This document shows, piece by piece, positions 9,334-19,224 of a stretch of 64,000 nt of DNA. The notes beneath the pieces are model-generated. The model was given only the letters and a program-made list of their open reading frames with translations, was not told the DNA's origin and made no database searches. This DNA comes from Bacteroidota bacterium (GTDB lineage Bacteria; Bacteroidota; Bacteroidia; B-17B0; Aurantibacillaceae), in NCBI GenBank assembly GCA_963169355.1, contig CAUJCR010000002.1, positions 62,001 through 126,000 on the forward strand. The letters run 5' to 3'. Numbering within the stretch: position 1 is the stretch's first letter; every line of letters begins with the position of its first letter. The position numbers were made by a program, and so were the translations under genes.

Positions 9334-11340
9334 TTATATTCTAATACCAACAATACACACATCATCAATCTGTTCTAAATCCCCTTTCCAGCGGTTAAAT
9401 TCCTTTGATAATTCTTGGGCTTGAAGTGTCATTTCTTTCTTAGAAATATTTAATAGGAAATTCTCGAGTTGTTTGTATTTATATTTCTTTCCTTTCTCTC
9501 CTCCAAACTGATCAGCATATCCATCAGAGAAAAGATAAATACAATCATCAGGTTGAATTGCTAATTGAATGTTATGAAAAGGTTTAAGGGCTTCGCCATA
9601 AAAGCTGCCAACAGGATGTTTGTTTCCTTTTATTGTATCGATGTTGTTTTGAGAAACTTTATAGATAATGGTATTAGCACCTGCAAATAAGAATTCGTTA
9701 GTAGATTTGTTCCACTGACAAATAGAAATTTCCATTCCGTCTTTAATAGAACTTTCATGTTCTGTTTGTTTTAAAATTTCATTTAAATCATGATTAACTC
9801 TATTTAAAATATCAGCAGGTGTTTTACATTGATGCTCGTGAATGGCATTGTTTAATAAATTAAATCCCACAATACTCATAAATGCACCAGGTACACCATG
9901 ACCTGTGCAATCCACAACAGCTACATATACCGAACCATCTCTGTCTTCCTCCGCCCAATAAAAATCACCACTTACAATATCCTTAGGTTTAAATAAAACA
10001 AAGGATTTTGGAAATAAGTTTTGAAAGAAAGTAGTAGTTGGAAATATAGCTTCTTGAATTCGTTTGGCGTATCTTATACTATCGGTGATATCTTTATTTT
10101 TTTCAGATAACTCTTGATAAGCCATGTCAATGATAGCTTTTTGTTTTTCGATGGCCTGATTCTTTTTACTTATAGCATCTGCAATTTGTTGTTTTTCTTT
10201 ATATCGCTTAAAAAGCATGAAAGAAATAATTAATATAAATACACCTATGATAGATAAAACGCTTATAAAATAATTTTTAGTTTTCAAGCGTTCTGCATTT
10301 TCCTTTTCACGTAATACTTGCTCATGCTTAATCTCGGTAAGTTCAGTTTCTTTTTCTTTGGTTTTAAATTTAGTTTCCAATTCGGCTATTTGATTAGCAT
10401 TCTCAATATTTCGAATACTATCATTCAGCATCATTAATTTATTGAGAATTTGATTAGCCGATTTATAATCCTTTTTAAGTTCAAACACATCTCTTAAATT
10501 TAGGCAAGCCGCTTTTATGTCTTGTTTAGAACCTAACCTGGTTGCTAATTGTAGCACTCTGTTTGATATATCTATGGCATCATTCAAATTATTTTGCGCA
10601 ATAAATATGCTTCCTAAATTATTCATACTGGCCAACATACCAATAGTATCTTGTATCTTTTCTCTTATCTTATAACTCTCTTTATTACTTAATAAAGCAT
10701 ATTTAAATTCTTTTTTTTGTTTATAAATAAGCGACATATTATCTAAACAAGCAGCCGCTTGTTTAGGCTTAGTGGTAGGGTCAAAAATGGTTAATGCTTT
10801 TTGATAATAAATTAGAGCACTATCTAACTGTCCGTTTTCATCAAATAAAATAGCTAAGTTTCCGTAACTGGCAGCCATCCCGTTAACATCTCCAATCTGC
10901 TGGCATATAGCAATATTCTTTTTATAGTACTCCTCCGCTTTATCATAAAAACCTTGGTACCAATAAATAACTCCCATAGCAGTATAACACTGCGCTAACT
11001 TTCCTTGATTTTTTAATGCCTTGCTAATTTCAGTAGCTTTTAAAAAACAGGTTAGGGCATTTTTATAATTAGCCTGTGCCTCATAGGCATATCCAATTAA
11101 TAAGAATGACTCAGCTCTAAGTAGTTCATCTTTTATTGAGGTGGCTATATTAAGCCCTATTTTTCCACACACAAAAGCCGAATCAATGTTACTTTGTAAG
11201 ATAATTTCACCATATTTTAAAATCAACTCCGCTTTATGTTTTGGTTGCGAGGTATTTTTAAATACATGCAACAAACTATCTGCATTGGCAAATGCAGTTA
11301 ATTGAAAAATAAGTAAGGTATATAATAAAAGTTGTTTAAT
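9334..11340 (-). CDS. TPR-repeat SpoIIE/PP2C-type serine phosphatase, membrane-anchored
   Basis: Predicted signalling phosphatase. A TPR region (about residues 40-300 of the ORF) with repeats such as AAACLDNMSLIYKQKKEFKYALL is followed by one transmembrane helix (YFISVLSIIGVFILIISFMLF), a coiled coil, and a cytoplasmic SpoIIE domain. The metal-binding aspartates lie in VSGDFYWAEEDRDG, VDCTGHGVPGAFMS and LFSDGYADQFGG. The ORF track starts at TTG 11274. Reading upstream in frame, however, gives a clean signal peptide, (I)KQLLLYTLLIFQLTAFANA, which would start at an ATT codon at 11340 and put the TPRs in the periplasm. I use 11340 for that reason. ATT is a rare start, and a sequencing error is the alternative. 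Confidence 0.85.
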   Translation of the reverse strand: MKQLLLYTLLIFQLTAFANADSLLHVFKNTSQPKHKAELILKYGEIILQSNIDSAFVCGKIGLNIATSIKDELLRAESFLLIGYAYEAQANYKNALTCFLKATEISKALKNQGKLAQCYTAMGVIYWYQGFYDKAEEYYKKNIAICQQIGDVNGMAASYGNLAILFDENGQLDSALIYYQKALTIFDPTTKPKQAAACLDNMSLIYKQKKEFKYALLSNKESYKIREKIQDTIGMLASMNNLGSIFIAQNNLNDAIDISNRVLQLATRLGSKQDIKAACLNLRDVFELKKDYKSANQILNKLMMLNDSIRNIENANQIAELETKFKTKEKETELTEIKHEQVLREKENAERLKTKNYFISVLSIIGVFILIISFMLFKRYKEKQQIADAISKKNQAIEKQKAIIDMAYQELSEKNKDITDSIRYAKRIQEAIFPTTTFFQNLFPKSFVLFKPKDIVSGDFYWAEEDRDGSVYVAVVDCTGHGVPGAFMSIVGFNLLNNAIHEHQCKTPADILNRVNHDLNEILKQTEHESSIKDGMEISICQWNKSTNEFLFAGANTIIYKVSQNNIDTIKGNKHPVGSFYGEALKPFHNIQLAIQPDDCIYLFSDGYADQFGGEKGKKYKYKQLENFLLNISKKEMTLQAQELSKEFNRWKGDLEQIDDVCIVGIRI

Positions 11341-11466
11341 AAGCGTTTGTTTTAGAATTAAATATACATAAAAACAATTGGATAAAGACCAAATCTGTCT
11401 ATGAATTATTAATTTCTAAAGAAAGAAAGATGTATTTTATAAAGTCTTTATAAATACTTTACGCAC

Positions 11467-14400
11467 TTACATATTTCTTCTGTACTGACCACCTACTTCA
11501 AATAAACATTTGGTAACTTGCCCAAGCGACATGTATTTTGCCGCTTCCATTAATTCTGCAAAAATATTTTTGTTATGTATCGCTGCTGTTTGAAGACGTG
11601 TTACCATCTCTGTATGTTTATCCTTATGCGATTTATGTAACTCCCCAAGCATAGAGATTTGATATTCTTTTTCTTCTTTGGTTGAACGAATAACTTCTTT
11701 AGGTAACACCGTAGGGCTACCTTTGCTCGACAAGAATGTATTTACACCAATAATTGGGTATTCGCCTGTGTGTTTAAGTGTTTCGTAATACAAACTCTCT
11801 TCTTGTATTTGCCCACGTTGATACATGGTTTCCATAGCGCCTAATACACCGCCACGCTCGGTAATTCTATCAAACTCTTGCAATACCGCTTCTTCAACTA
11901 AGTCAGTAAGTTCTTCGATAATAAACGAACCTTGAATTGGGTTTTCATTTTTTGCTAAACCTAATTCTCTATTAATAATTAATTGAATAGCCATGGCGCG
12001 TCTTACACTCTCTTCGGTAGGCGTTGTAATTGCTTCATCGTAAGCATTTGTATGTAATGAATTACAGTTATCGTATATAGCGTATAAAGCCTGTAATGTT
12101 GTACGAATATCATTAAAGTCAATTTCTTGTGCATGTAATGAACGTCCTGAAGTTTGAATGTGATATTTCAACATCTGGCTTCTTTCGTTTCCATTATATT
12201 TAAACTTCATGGCTTTACTCCAAATGCGACGAGCCACACGCCCAATTACCGAATACTCTGGATCAATTCCATTACTAAAGAAGAAAGATAAGTTAGGCGC
12301 AAAATCATCAATATGCATGCCTCTACTTAAATAATATTCTACAAAAGTAAAACCATTGGCTAAAGTAAAGGCAAGTTGAGAAATAGGATTTGCGCCAGCT
12401 TCGGCAATGTGGTAGCCACTAATAGATACCGAATAAAAATTGCGCACCTTTTGATCAATAAAATATTGTTGCACATCGCCCATCACACGAAGACTAAACT
12501 CTGTACTAAAAATACAGGTGTTTTGAGCTTGGTCTTCTTTTAAAATATCGGCCTGTACGGTACCACGCACTTGCGATAAAGTACTTGCTTTAATTTTATC
12601 ATACACCTCTTTAGGTAATACTTGATCGCCTGTAACGCCTAACAACATTAAGCCTAAGCCATCATTACCTTCGGGTAATTCGCCTTGGTATTTTGGCCTT
12701 TGGGTACCTTTTGCTTTATAAATGGCTGCTATTTTACTTTCAACTTCTTTTTCTAATCCATTGGCTTTAATATAAATTTCGCATTGCTGGTCAATAGCGG
12801 CATTCATAAAAAAAGCAGCCATAGTAGGCGCAGGCCCATTAATAGTCATTGATACCGAAGTTTTAGGGTCGGCTAAATTAAACCCACTATATAGTTTTTT
12901 AGCATCATCTAAACAACAGATACTTACGCCAGAGTTACCAATCTTTCCATAAATATCAGGACGGTAATCAGGGTCGTTTCCATATAACGTTACGCTATCA
13001 AATGCGGTACTTAATCGAGCTGCTGGTAAGCCTTTACTTACATAATGAAAACGTTTGTTGGTTCTTTCAGGTCCACCTTCGCCAGCAAACATACGGGTTG
13101 GATCTTCGCCTTCACGTTTAAAAGGATAAATACCCGCTGTGTAAGGAAAATCGCCAGGGAAATTTTCTTGTAAATTCCATTTTAAAATATCACCCCAAGC
13201 ACTGTATTTTGGCGATGCAATTTTGGGAACTTGCGTGTGCGACAAAGACTCGTAATGCGTTTTTATTTTTAATACTTTATCACGTACTTTAAATTCATAA
13301 AACTCATTACTATACAATTTCTTTTTAGCATCCCAGTTCTCAATCAGTTTAAAATGATGTGGATCTAAATCTAATTTTATTTTTTCATAAACCTCTTGTA
13401 AGCCCTTTATTAATCGGTCTTTATCTTCAATATTAGATTCTTTAAGGGTTTCGATAGACTTATGAACGCCGTATAATTTTTGAGCAATTTCGGATTGTTG
13501 ATGAGCACGCTTATCATAGTTGCGGTTATTTTCCGAAATATCTGACAGGTAACGTGTTTTAGATGGCGGAATGATAAATACTTTCTCGCTCATTTCTTCG
13601 GTTACCTTAAATGTAGAAGTGAGGTTTTTGTTTCCTGTTTTTTCAACTAACTTATCCATTACCGCTTTATATAAACGATTCATTCCTGGGTCGTTGAACT
13701 GAGAGGCAATAGTTCCAAATACTGGAATATCCTCGTCGTTCATCTCAAATAATTTGTGGTTGCGTTTGTATTGTTTTTTTACATCACGCAATGCATCTAA
13801 AGCGCCACGTTTGTCAAATTTATTGAGAGCAATAATATCGGCAAAATCTAACATGTCGATTTTCTCTAACTGAGAGGCGGCACCATATTCGGGTGTCATA
13901 ACATATAAGCTCATGTTAGAGTGTTCAATAATTTCGGTATCTGATTGACCAATACCAGAGGTTTCTAAAATAATTAAATCGAACTGTGCTGCTTTACATA
14001 CATTTACCGCATCTTGCACATATTTACTAAGTGCCAAATTACTTTGACGAGTAGCTAACGAACGCATATACACACGTTGGTTTTGAATAGCGTTCATTCT
14101 AATTCTATCGCCTAGTAAGGCGCCGCCCGTTTTACGTTTTGATGGATCAACAGAAATAATGGCTATCTGCTTTTCTTTAAAATCAATTAAAAAACGGCGA
14201 ACCAATTCATCAATTAAAGACGATTTACCGGCACCACCTGTACCAGTTATCCCTAATACTGGCGTTGACGAGGCGCTTGCTTTTTGTTCAATCTCTTTTA
14301 ATAAGGCAGCGTTTTCTTCGCTAAAATTTTCGGCAGCCGAAATAATACGTCCTATTGAAGCAAAATCTTTCTCAACAAACTTTTTAGGTTCATCTTTTAA

Positions 14401-14847
14401 ATTTGCACCCGTTGCAAAATCACTTAAGCGGAGTAAATCATTAATCATTCCTTGCAATCCTAGTGCTCTACCATCATCAGGGCTATAAATTCGGGTAATG
14501 CCGTATTGATGCAATTCTTCAATCTCCTCTGGAAGAATAACACCGCCTCCACCACCAAATAACTTGATGTGTGTGCAGCCTTTTTCTTTTAATAAATCAT
14601 ACATGTATTTAAAATACTCCACATGTCCGCCTTGATAGCTTGTTACAGCAATGGCATTAGCATCTTCTTGTATGGCGCAGTTTACAACCTCTTGTGCACT
14701 TCTATCATGCCCTAAGTGAATAACCTCGGCACCGCTCGATTGAATAATACGACGCATAATATTAATAGCGGCATCGTGTCCATCGAATAAAGCAGCAGCG
14801 GTTACAATTCTAATTTTATGTTTAGATTGATATGGTGTTGTTTCCAT
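11467..14847 (-). CDS. icmF: Fused B12-dependent isobutyryl-CoA mutase / G-protein chaperone
   Basis: Adenosylcobalamin-dependent acyl-CoA mutase with its repair GTPase built in, interconverting isobutyryl-CoA and n-butyryl-CoA or related branched acyl-CoAs. Order: B12-binding domain with DGHDAA at 22-27 (the His is the cobalt ligand); MeaB-like GTPase with Walker [10 protein letters not shown] (202-210), the DPSKRKTGG region, ETSGIGQSD and NKFD (342-345); and the C-terminal TIM-barrel mutase. In the mutase, [18 protein letters not shown] carries Phe where methylmalonyl-CoA mutases have the Tyr-containing YxTMY loop, which favours IcmF over Mcm. The length, 1,126 aa, is typical. It is monocistronic in appearance, and no cobalamin riboswitch was recognised in the 207 nt upstream. 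Confidence 0.93.
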   Translation of the reverse strand: METTPYQSKHKIRIVTAAALFDGHDAAINIMRRIIQSSGAEVIHLGHDRSAQEVVNCAIQEDANAIAVTSYQGGHVEYFKYMYDLLKEKGCTHIKLFGGGGGVILPEEIEELHQYGITRIYSPDDGRALGLQGMINDLLRLSDFATGANLKDEPKKFVEKDFASIGRIISAAENFSEENAALLKEIEQKASASSTPVLGITGTGGAGKSSLIDELVRRFLIDFKEKQIAIISVDPSKRKTGGALLGDRIRMNAIQNQRVYMRSLATRQSNLALSKYVQDAVNVCKAAQFDLIILETSGIGQSDTEIIEHSNMSLYVMTPEYGAASQLEKIDMLDFADIIALNKFDKRGALDALRDVKKQYKRNHKLFEMNDEDIPVFGTIASQFNDPGMNRLYKAVMDKLVEKTGNKNLTSTFKVTEEMSEKVFIIPPSKTRYLSDISENNRNYDKRAHQQSEIAQKLYGVHKSIETLKESNIEDKDRLIKGLQEVYEKIKLDLDPHHFKLIENWDAKKKLYSNEFYEFKVRDKVLKIKTHYESLSHTQVPKIASPKYSAWGDILKWNLQENFPGDFPYTAGIYPFKREGEDPTRMFAGEGGPERTNKRFHYVSKGLPAARLSTAFDSVTLYGNDPDYRPDIYGKIGNSGVSICCLDDAKKLYSGFNLADPKTSVSMTINGPAPTMAAFFMNAAIDQQCEIYIKANGLEKEVESKIAAIYKAKGTQRPKYQGELPEGNDGLGLMLLGVTGDQVLPKEVYDKIKASTLSQVRGTVQADILKEDQAQNTCIFSTEFSLRVMGDVQQYFIDQKVRNFYSVSISGYHIAEAGANPISQLAFTLANGFTFVEYYLSRGMHIDDFAPNLSFFFSNGIDPEYSVIGRVARRIWSKAMKFKYNGNERSQMLKYHIQTSGRSLHAQEIDFNDIRTTLQALYAIYDNCNSLHTNAYDEAITTPTEESVRRAMAIQLIINRELGLAKNENPIQGSFIIEELTDLVEEAVLQEFDRITERGGVLGAMETMYQRGQIQEESLYYETLKHTGEYPIIGVNTFLSSKGSPTVLPKEVIRSTKEEKEYQISMLGELHKSHKDKHTEMVTRLQTAAIHNKNIFAELMEAAKYMSLGQVTKCLFEVGGQYRRNM

Positions 14848-15054
14848 TGGAAATAGATATAAAAAATGAGATGTCTAATATAAAGTTTTTTTGGATTTTA
14901 GGGCAATATTTTAGTCGATTTGTGGACTAATACTAAATACAACTATAATTTCCTTTAGGTACTATATTTTGGAATCAGCACAAGCAATTCGCACATAACT
15001 TAATAATGAGGCTCCTTTCATTATACAATAAGGTTTTATAAATCAGAGTAACCC

Positions 15055-15414
15055 CTATTTAGTCTTACTATCCTCCACATCTAAAAGTTTGAAATAAGTT
15101 GCTTTAAATCGTCCATCAACCACTTCGCCTTGTACTTCGGCTTTGCGAACAGCTACACAAAAACCATTTTTATTATGAGGGTGTCCATATTCTTGAATAT
15201 TAAGACCATCTACAAAATACGCCTTACCATCTATCCTAACAGCTAAATCGCAATCTTTACCAGGTAACTCAAAATTACATTCACCACACGAAGCCTCTAC
15301 CGTAAATACTTTTTTATTTTTATCAGGTACCGAACTTAATTTACTAGCTACTTGAGCATAATTAAAGAACGACAAAAACATAAAGGCAGTTATTAAAGTT
15401 ATTGTTTTCATCAT
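15055..15414 (-). CDS. Small secreted protein, DUF6370-like
   Basis: A 119-aa exported protein of unknown function resembling the DUF6370 family. The signal peptide MMKTITLITAFMFLSFFNYAQ is followed by a Cys-rich core, EASCGECNFELPGKDCD, and a conserved GHPHNKNGFC segment. The spaced Cys and His residues could bind a metal or form disulfides in the envelope, which is inference. The double ATG start overlaps itself and either Met works. It lies 34 nt downstream of pheS on the same strand, so it is probably cotranscribed. Confidence 0.72.
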   Translation of the reverse strand: MMKTITLITAFMFLSFFNYAQVASKLSSVPDKNKKVFTVEASCGECNFELPGKDCDLAVRIDGKAYFVDGLNIQEYGHPHNKNGFCVAVRKAEVQGEVVDGRFKATYFKLLDVEDSKTK

Positions 15415-15448
15415 GTTATTTTTTTAGTTTATCTACCTTAAAAACACA

Positions 15449-16474
15449 TTACTCAGCCGAGAATTGCTTTAAAAATCGTGCATCATTTTCAAAAAATAAT
15501 CGTAAATCTTTTACTCTATACTTTAACATGGTAATACGTTCTATACCCATTCCAAATGCAAATCCTGTGTATTTTTTCGAATCAATTTTACAGTTTTCTA
15601 ATACTTGAGGATCCACCATGCCGCAGCCTAAAATCTCAACCCAGCCTGTATATTTACACACATTACAACCTTCGCCTTTACAAATGGTGCAACTAATATC
15701 CACCTCGGCGCTAGGCTCTGTAAATGGAAAATAACTAGGGCGCATGCGTATTTTAGTTTCGGTACCAAATAATTCTTTCGCAAAAAAATTGAGTGTTTGT
15801 TTTAAATCAGCAAACGACACTTGCTCATCAATATAAAGTCCCTCTACCTGATGAAACTGGCAATGCGCACGTGCACTAATCGCTTCGTTGCGATACACTC
15901 TTCCTGGAGAAATAGTACGAATTGGCGGTTTTTGATTTTCCATAATGTGTACTTGAACAGATGAAGTTTGGGTTCTAAGCACCATCTCTGGATTGGTTTC
16001 TACATAAAATGTATCTTGCATGTCTCGCGCCGGATGATTTTCGGGGGTGTTTAAGGCCGAAAAGTTATGCCAATCATCTTCAATTTCTCGCCCCTCGCTT
16101 ACTGTAAATCCAATTCTCGAAAACACATCAATAATTTGATTTTTAACCAAAGACAATGGATGACGAGAGCCAAACTGAATACTTGGATCGCTTGGCAATG
16201 TCAAGTCTTGTTGTTGAGCACCCGCATTATCTGCCGTGTGCTCATATTTTTCTTTTAGTTCGTTTATTTTATTTTGAGCCTTTGTTTTTAGTTCATTTAG
16301 CCTCTGCCCTACTTCGCGCTTTAGTTCGGGGGCAACTGATTTAAAATCATCAAATAACGAAGTTATTTCGCCTTTTTTACTCAACCATTTTATACGATAC
16401 CCTTCTAATTCCTCTTTATTACTCACAGAAAATTCTTCTACCTGTTGTAATAAATTATTTATTTTTTCTAACAT
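15449..16474 (-). CDS. pheS: Phenylalanine--tRNA ligase alpha subunit
   Basis: Class II aminoacyl-tRNA synthetase catalytic subunit charging tRNA-Phe. The N-terminal coiled coil (residues 1-90) is followed by the catalytic domain with RTQTSSVQVHIM, motif 2 around ISPGRVYRNEAISARAHCQFHQVEG, a Cys-rich insert (CTICKGEGCNVCKYTGW), and motif 3, FAFGMGIERITML. The length, 341 aa, is normal. pheT is not adjacent, as is common in Bacteroidota. The promoter box lies about 20 nt upstream. Confidence 0.97.
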   Translation of the reverse strand: MLEKINNLLQQVEEFSVSNKEELEGYRIKWLSKKGEITSLFDDFKSVAPELKREVGQRLNELKTKAQNKINELKEKYEHTADNAGAQQQDLTLPSDPSIQFGSRHPLSLVKNQIIDVFSRIGFTVSEGREIEDDWHNFSALNTPENHPARDMQDTFYVETNPEMVLRTQTSSVQVHIMENQKPPIRTISPGRVYRNEAISARAHCQFHQVEGLYIDEQVSFADLKQTLNFFAKELFGTETKIRMRPSYFPFTEPSAEVDISCTICKGEGCNVCKYTGWVEILGCGMVDPQVLENCKIDSKKYTGFAFGMGIERITMLKYRVKDLRLFFENDARFLKQFSAE

Positions 16475-16495
16475 AATTTAATTTGATAATTACGA

Positions 16496-16503
16496 CAAAT
16501 TTA
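16496..16503 (-). promoter_or_regulatory. -7 promoter box for pheS
   Basis: On the minus strand TAAATTTG matches TAnnTTTG and lies 21 nt upstream of the pheS ATG, in the short space shared with the divergent MORN/VWA gene. Confidence 0.55.
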
Positions 16504-16517
16504 AGCATTTTTAGGTA

Positions 16518-17675
16518 GTGAAAAACCACCTATCTACATATATCTATTTTGGGTTATTATTACTTGTTGTACAATTATTACCTGCGCAAACTTTATTGAG
16601 TTATCAAGTTGTGGAGGGCGACACCATCAATATTATAAATAGTGATAGTTTAAAACAGGGCTTATGGAAAGAATTTTGGAGTAATGGCGATGTGAAAAGC
16701 GAAGTGAATTATAAAAACGGAAAAAAACAAGGCTTTGAAATTACTTGGTTTGATAGCCCAGATTGTGTAGAGTCTGAAAAATTTTATAAAAATGGTAAAT
16801 TAGATGGCCCAGTTATTTATTATTCCAAAAAATGTCAGAAAGAATTATTTGAAACCTATAAAGATGGCGTAAAAGAAGGCTTAGAACTAGAATACTACTC
16901 GAATGGCAGAGTGAAAGCAGAAGGAAAATATATCAAAGGACACCTTGATGGCTACTATAAAGTATTTGACAAGAACGGTAATTTTTCGTTTGAAAGTAGA
17001 AGTAGTGATGCAGAAACTGACTTAAATCCTAACATTGCTGACACAGTTAATAGCGTTGTATTTAATGTGCTGAAACGAAATAAAAAATGGCATAACAAAC
17101 TCATAGTGGCAGACTTAACAGGAAGCATGTACCCTTATGCACAACAAATAATTACTTGGATGAAACTAAATTTTATGAGTGATACAACGAGTCAGCATTT
17201 TGCATTTTTTAATGACGGCGATAAAAAAAGAGATGACGCAAAAAAAATTGGCGCCACAGGTGGCGTGTATCATTGCAAAGCAAAAAATGTAGAAGAATTA
17301 GTTTCTACCATGGAACTGGTGATTAAAAAAGGACAAGGTGGCGATGCCCCCGAAAACGTTATTGAAGGCATTATTTACGGACTAAACAAATCTGGAAAAG
17401 TTGATAACATTATTTTAATTGCTGATAACTGGGCAAAGGTAAGAGACATTAAATTGTTGCCTCGCATTAAAGTGCCTGTAAGAGTTATTTTATGCGGTGT
17501 TTACGAAGGCATGGCCATAGAAGAAGATTATTTAAACATAGCTTATAAAACCAATGGTTCCATACATACCATTGAGCAAGATATTACTAACTTAATGAAT
17601 CAAAGTACTAATAAAAAATTTACCATTAATGGTGTTGATTACATTATAAAAAATGGAAGAATAAAAATTTTTTAA
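16518..17675 (+). CDS. MORN-variant-repeat protein with a VWA-like C-terminal domain
   Basis: Exported protein of unknown function. The signal peptide (MKNHLSTYIYFGLLLLVVQLLPAQ) is followed by four or five toxin-antitoxin/MORN variant repeats (for example QGLWKEFWSNGDVKSEVNYKNG and EGLELEYYSNGRVKAEGKYIKG) up to about residue 155. The C-terminal 200 residues look like a von Willebrand A fold: the stretch VADLTGSMYPYAQQ resembles the DxSxS metal site with Thr-Gly-Ser variants, followed by AFFNDGD and an ILIADNWAKVRDI strand. The start is GTG at 16518, supported by the signal peptide. It is followed 13 nt later by ribF. I infer a role in binding at the envelope. Confidence 0.75.
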   Translation: MKNHLSTYIYFGLLLLVVQLLPAQTLLSYQVVEGDTINIINSDSLKQGLWKEFWSNGDVKSEVNYKNGKKQGFEITWFDSPDCVESEKFYKNGKLDGPVIYYSKKCQKELFETYKDGVKEGLELEYYSNGRVKAEGKYIKGHLDGYYKVFDKNGNFSFESRSSDAETDLNPNIADTVNSVVFNVLKRNKKWHNKLIVADLTGSMYPYAQQIITWMKLNFMSDTTSQHFAFFNDGDKKRDDAKKIGATGGVYHCKAKNVEELVSTMELVIKKGQGGDAPENVIEGIIYGLNKSGKVDNIILIADNWAKVRDIKLLPRIKVPVRVILCGVYEGMAIEEDYLNIAYKTNGSIHTIEQDITNLMNQSTNKKFTINGVDYIIKNGRIKIF

Positions 17676-17688
17676 AAAGAAACAGGGC

Positions 17689-18612
17689 GTGAGAATTTTT
17701 AACGACACACATACATTGCCTCCTTTTCAAAATGCCATAGTTACCATTGGTACTTTTGATGGTGTGCATTTAGGACATCAAAAAATAATTAATCGTTTAA
17801 AAGAATTAAAACAACAAGAAGGGGGCGAAGTAATTGTTTTTACTTTTGATCCTCATCCAAGAAAAGTGTTGTTTCCTGAGCAAAGAGATTTAAAACTAAT
17901 TACAACTACCGAAGAAAAATGCGAACTCCTTCAGCAGTTTGGTGTAGATAATGTATTAGTATATCCCTTTAGCACTTCGTTTTCTCAAATGCCAGCACGA
18001 GATTATATTTTTGATGTTTTAGTAAAAGCACTTCAAACAAAAACACTTGTTATTGGCTATGACCATCGCTTTGGAGCTAATAGAGAAGGAAATATTCAAA
18101 CACTGAAGGAACTTTCATCACTCGGCATTTTTAATGTAGAAGAAATACCAGCACAAGAAATTAATCAACTAAATGTTAGCAGTACTCGTATTAGAAAAGC
18201 TATTGAAGACGGCGAGGTAACTATTGCTAATGATTTTTTGGGATACAATTTTTTTATAAATGGTATAGTTGTAAAAGGAAAACAACTTGGCAGAACCATT
18301 GGCTACCCAACAGCTAATTTATTTATAGCCGATAAAAACAAACTCATTCCTAAAATGGGCGTGTATGCCGTAAATGTGTACCATAAGAACACCCACTACA
18401 AAGGCATGTTAAACATTGGCACTAACCCAACCACCGATACCGACAATATCATAAAAGTAGAAGTAAATATTTTTGATTTTGATAAAGATATTTATGGCGA
18501 AGCACTTAAAGTTGAATTTGTGAAGAGAATTAGAGATGAAGAAAAATTTGCTAACTTAGATGAACTCAAATTAGCCATTGCACGCGATAAAATAGCTTGT
18601 TTAAATGTTTAA
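17689..18612 (+). CDS. ribF: Bifunctional riboflavin kinase / FAD synthetase
   Basis: Converts riboflavin to FMN and then FAD. The N-terminal nucleotidyltransferase domain has GTFDGVHLGHQ near residue 20 and a C-terminal STRIRKAI (ISSTxIR-type) signature near residue 165. The riboflavin kinase domain follows, with GRTIGYPTANL near residue 205 and the LNIGTNPT loop. The length, 307 aa, is normal. The start is GTG. The end overlaps the following LRR gene by 8 nt, so the two are likely translationally coupled. Confidence 0.96.
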   Translation: MRIFNDTHTLPPFQNAIVTIGTFDGVHLGHQKIINRLKELKQQEGGEVIVFTFDPHPRKVLFPEQRDLKLITTTEEKCELLQQFGVDNVLVYPFSTSFSQMPARDYIFDVLVKALQTKTLVIGYDHRFGANREGNIQTLKELSSLGIFNVEEIPAQEINQLNVSSTRIRKAIEDGEVTIANDFLGYNFFINGIVVKGKQLGRTIGYPTANLFIADKNKLIPKMGVYAVNVYHKNTHYKGMLNIGTNPTTDTDNIIKVEVNIFDFDKDIYGEALKVEFVKRIRDEEKFANLDELKLAIARDKIACLNV

Positions 18613-19213
18613 GTCCTTACAAAAAATAATTATCCTTGTTGCTTACTTGCTTGTATCTCAAGTTTCAAAAGCGCAATTGCTCGACTCATTAACATTAGAT
18701 ACGATGACCGCTATTACCGACTTACAAGTAGCACTAAAAAAACCAGATGCGGTGGTGAAGTTAATTTTACGGAAACAAAAATTAAAAACATTTCCCAATG
18801 AAGTTTTACAATTTAAAAATTTACAATACTTAGACATTAGTAAAAACTCCATTAAAGAATTGCCTGATAGTATTGATAAACTCTCCAACCTTCAGTATTT
18901 GGCTTGTAGTAAAACAGGGCTTGAACGTGTACCGAAAGAAATTGGAAATTTAACACATTTAAAATACCTCAACCTCAATCAAAACGAACTAATTATGTTG
19001 CCTCCACAAATAGGTAATTTAGAGAAATTAGAAATTTTAGATTTATGGAGTAATAATTTTGATGAATACCCTTCCACACTTTCTGGTTTAAAATCATTAA
19101 AGGTGTTAGACCTTCGCAACATTTTAATAAGTGACCCCGTTCAAAAAAGCATAACCGATATGCTGCCAAAGGCAACCGTTTATATGTCGCCAAGTTGCCG
19201 ATGTAAATGGTAA
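18605..19213 (+). CDS. Exported leucine-rich-repeat protein
   Basis: A 202-aa protein with an N-terminal signal peptide (ending SKAQ near residue 24) and about five leucine-rich repeats of the LxxLxxLxLxxNxLxxLP type, for example LQYLDISKNSIKELPDSIDKLSN and LKYLNLNQNELIMLPPQIGNLEK. It ends in a short Cys-containing tail, SPSCRCKW. LRR proteins of this size usually bind other proteins. No ligand is suggested by the neighbours. The ATG at 18605 lies inside the end of ribF. It converges on the rfbD-like gene with 11 nt between them. Confidence 0.82.
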   Translation: MFKSLQKIIILVAYLLVSQVSKAQLLDSLTLDTMTAITDLQVALKKPDAVVKLILRKQKLKTFPNEVLQFKNLQYLDISKNSIKELPDSIDKLSNLQYLACSKTGLERVPKEIGNLTHLKYLNLNQNELIMLPPQIGNLEKLEILDLWSNNFDEYPSTLSGLKSLKVLDLRNILISDPVQKSITDMLPKATVYMSPSCRCKW

Positions 19214-19224
19214 AATTGCTCCAT

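Noticed and set aside
14159-14488. 109-aa plus-strand ORF inside icmF
   Set aside because: Antisense shadow over the conserved GTPase domain; protein has no recognisable features.
14848-15054. Cobalamin riboswitch upstream of icmF
   Set aside because: No B12-box-like conserved stretch or long structured leader could be recognised in this 207-nt gap.
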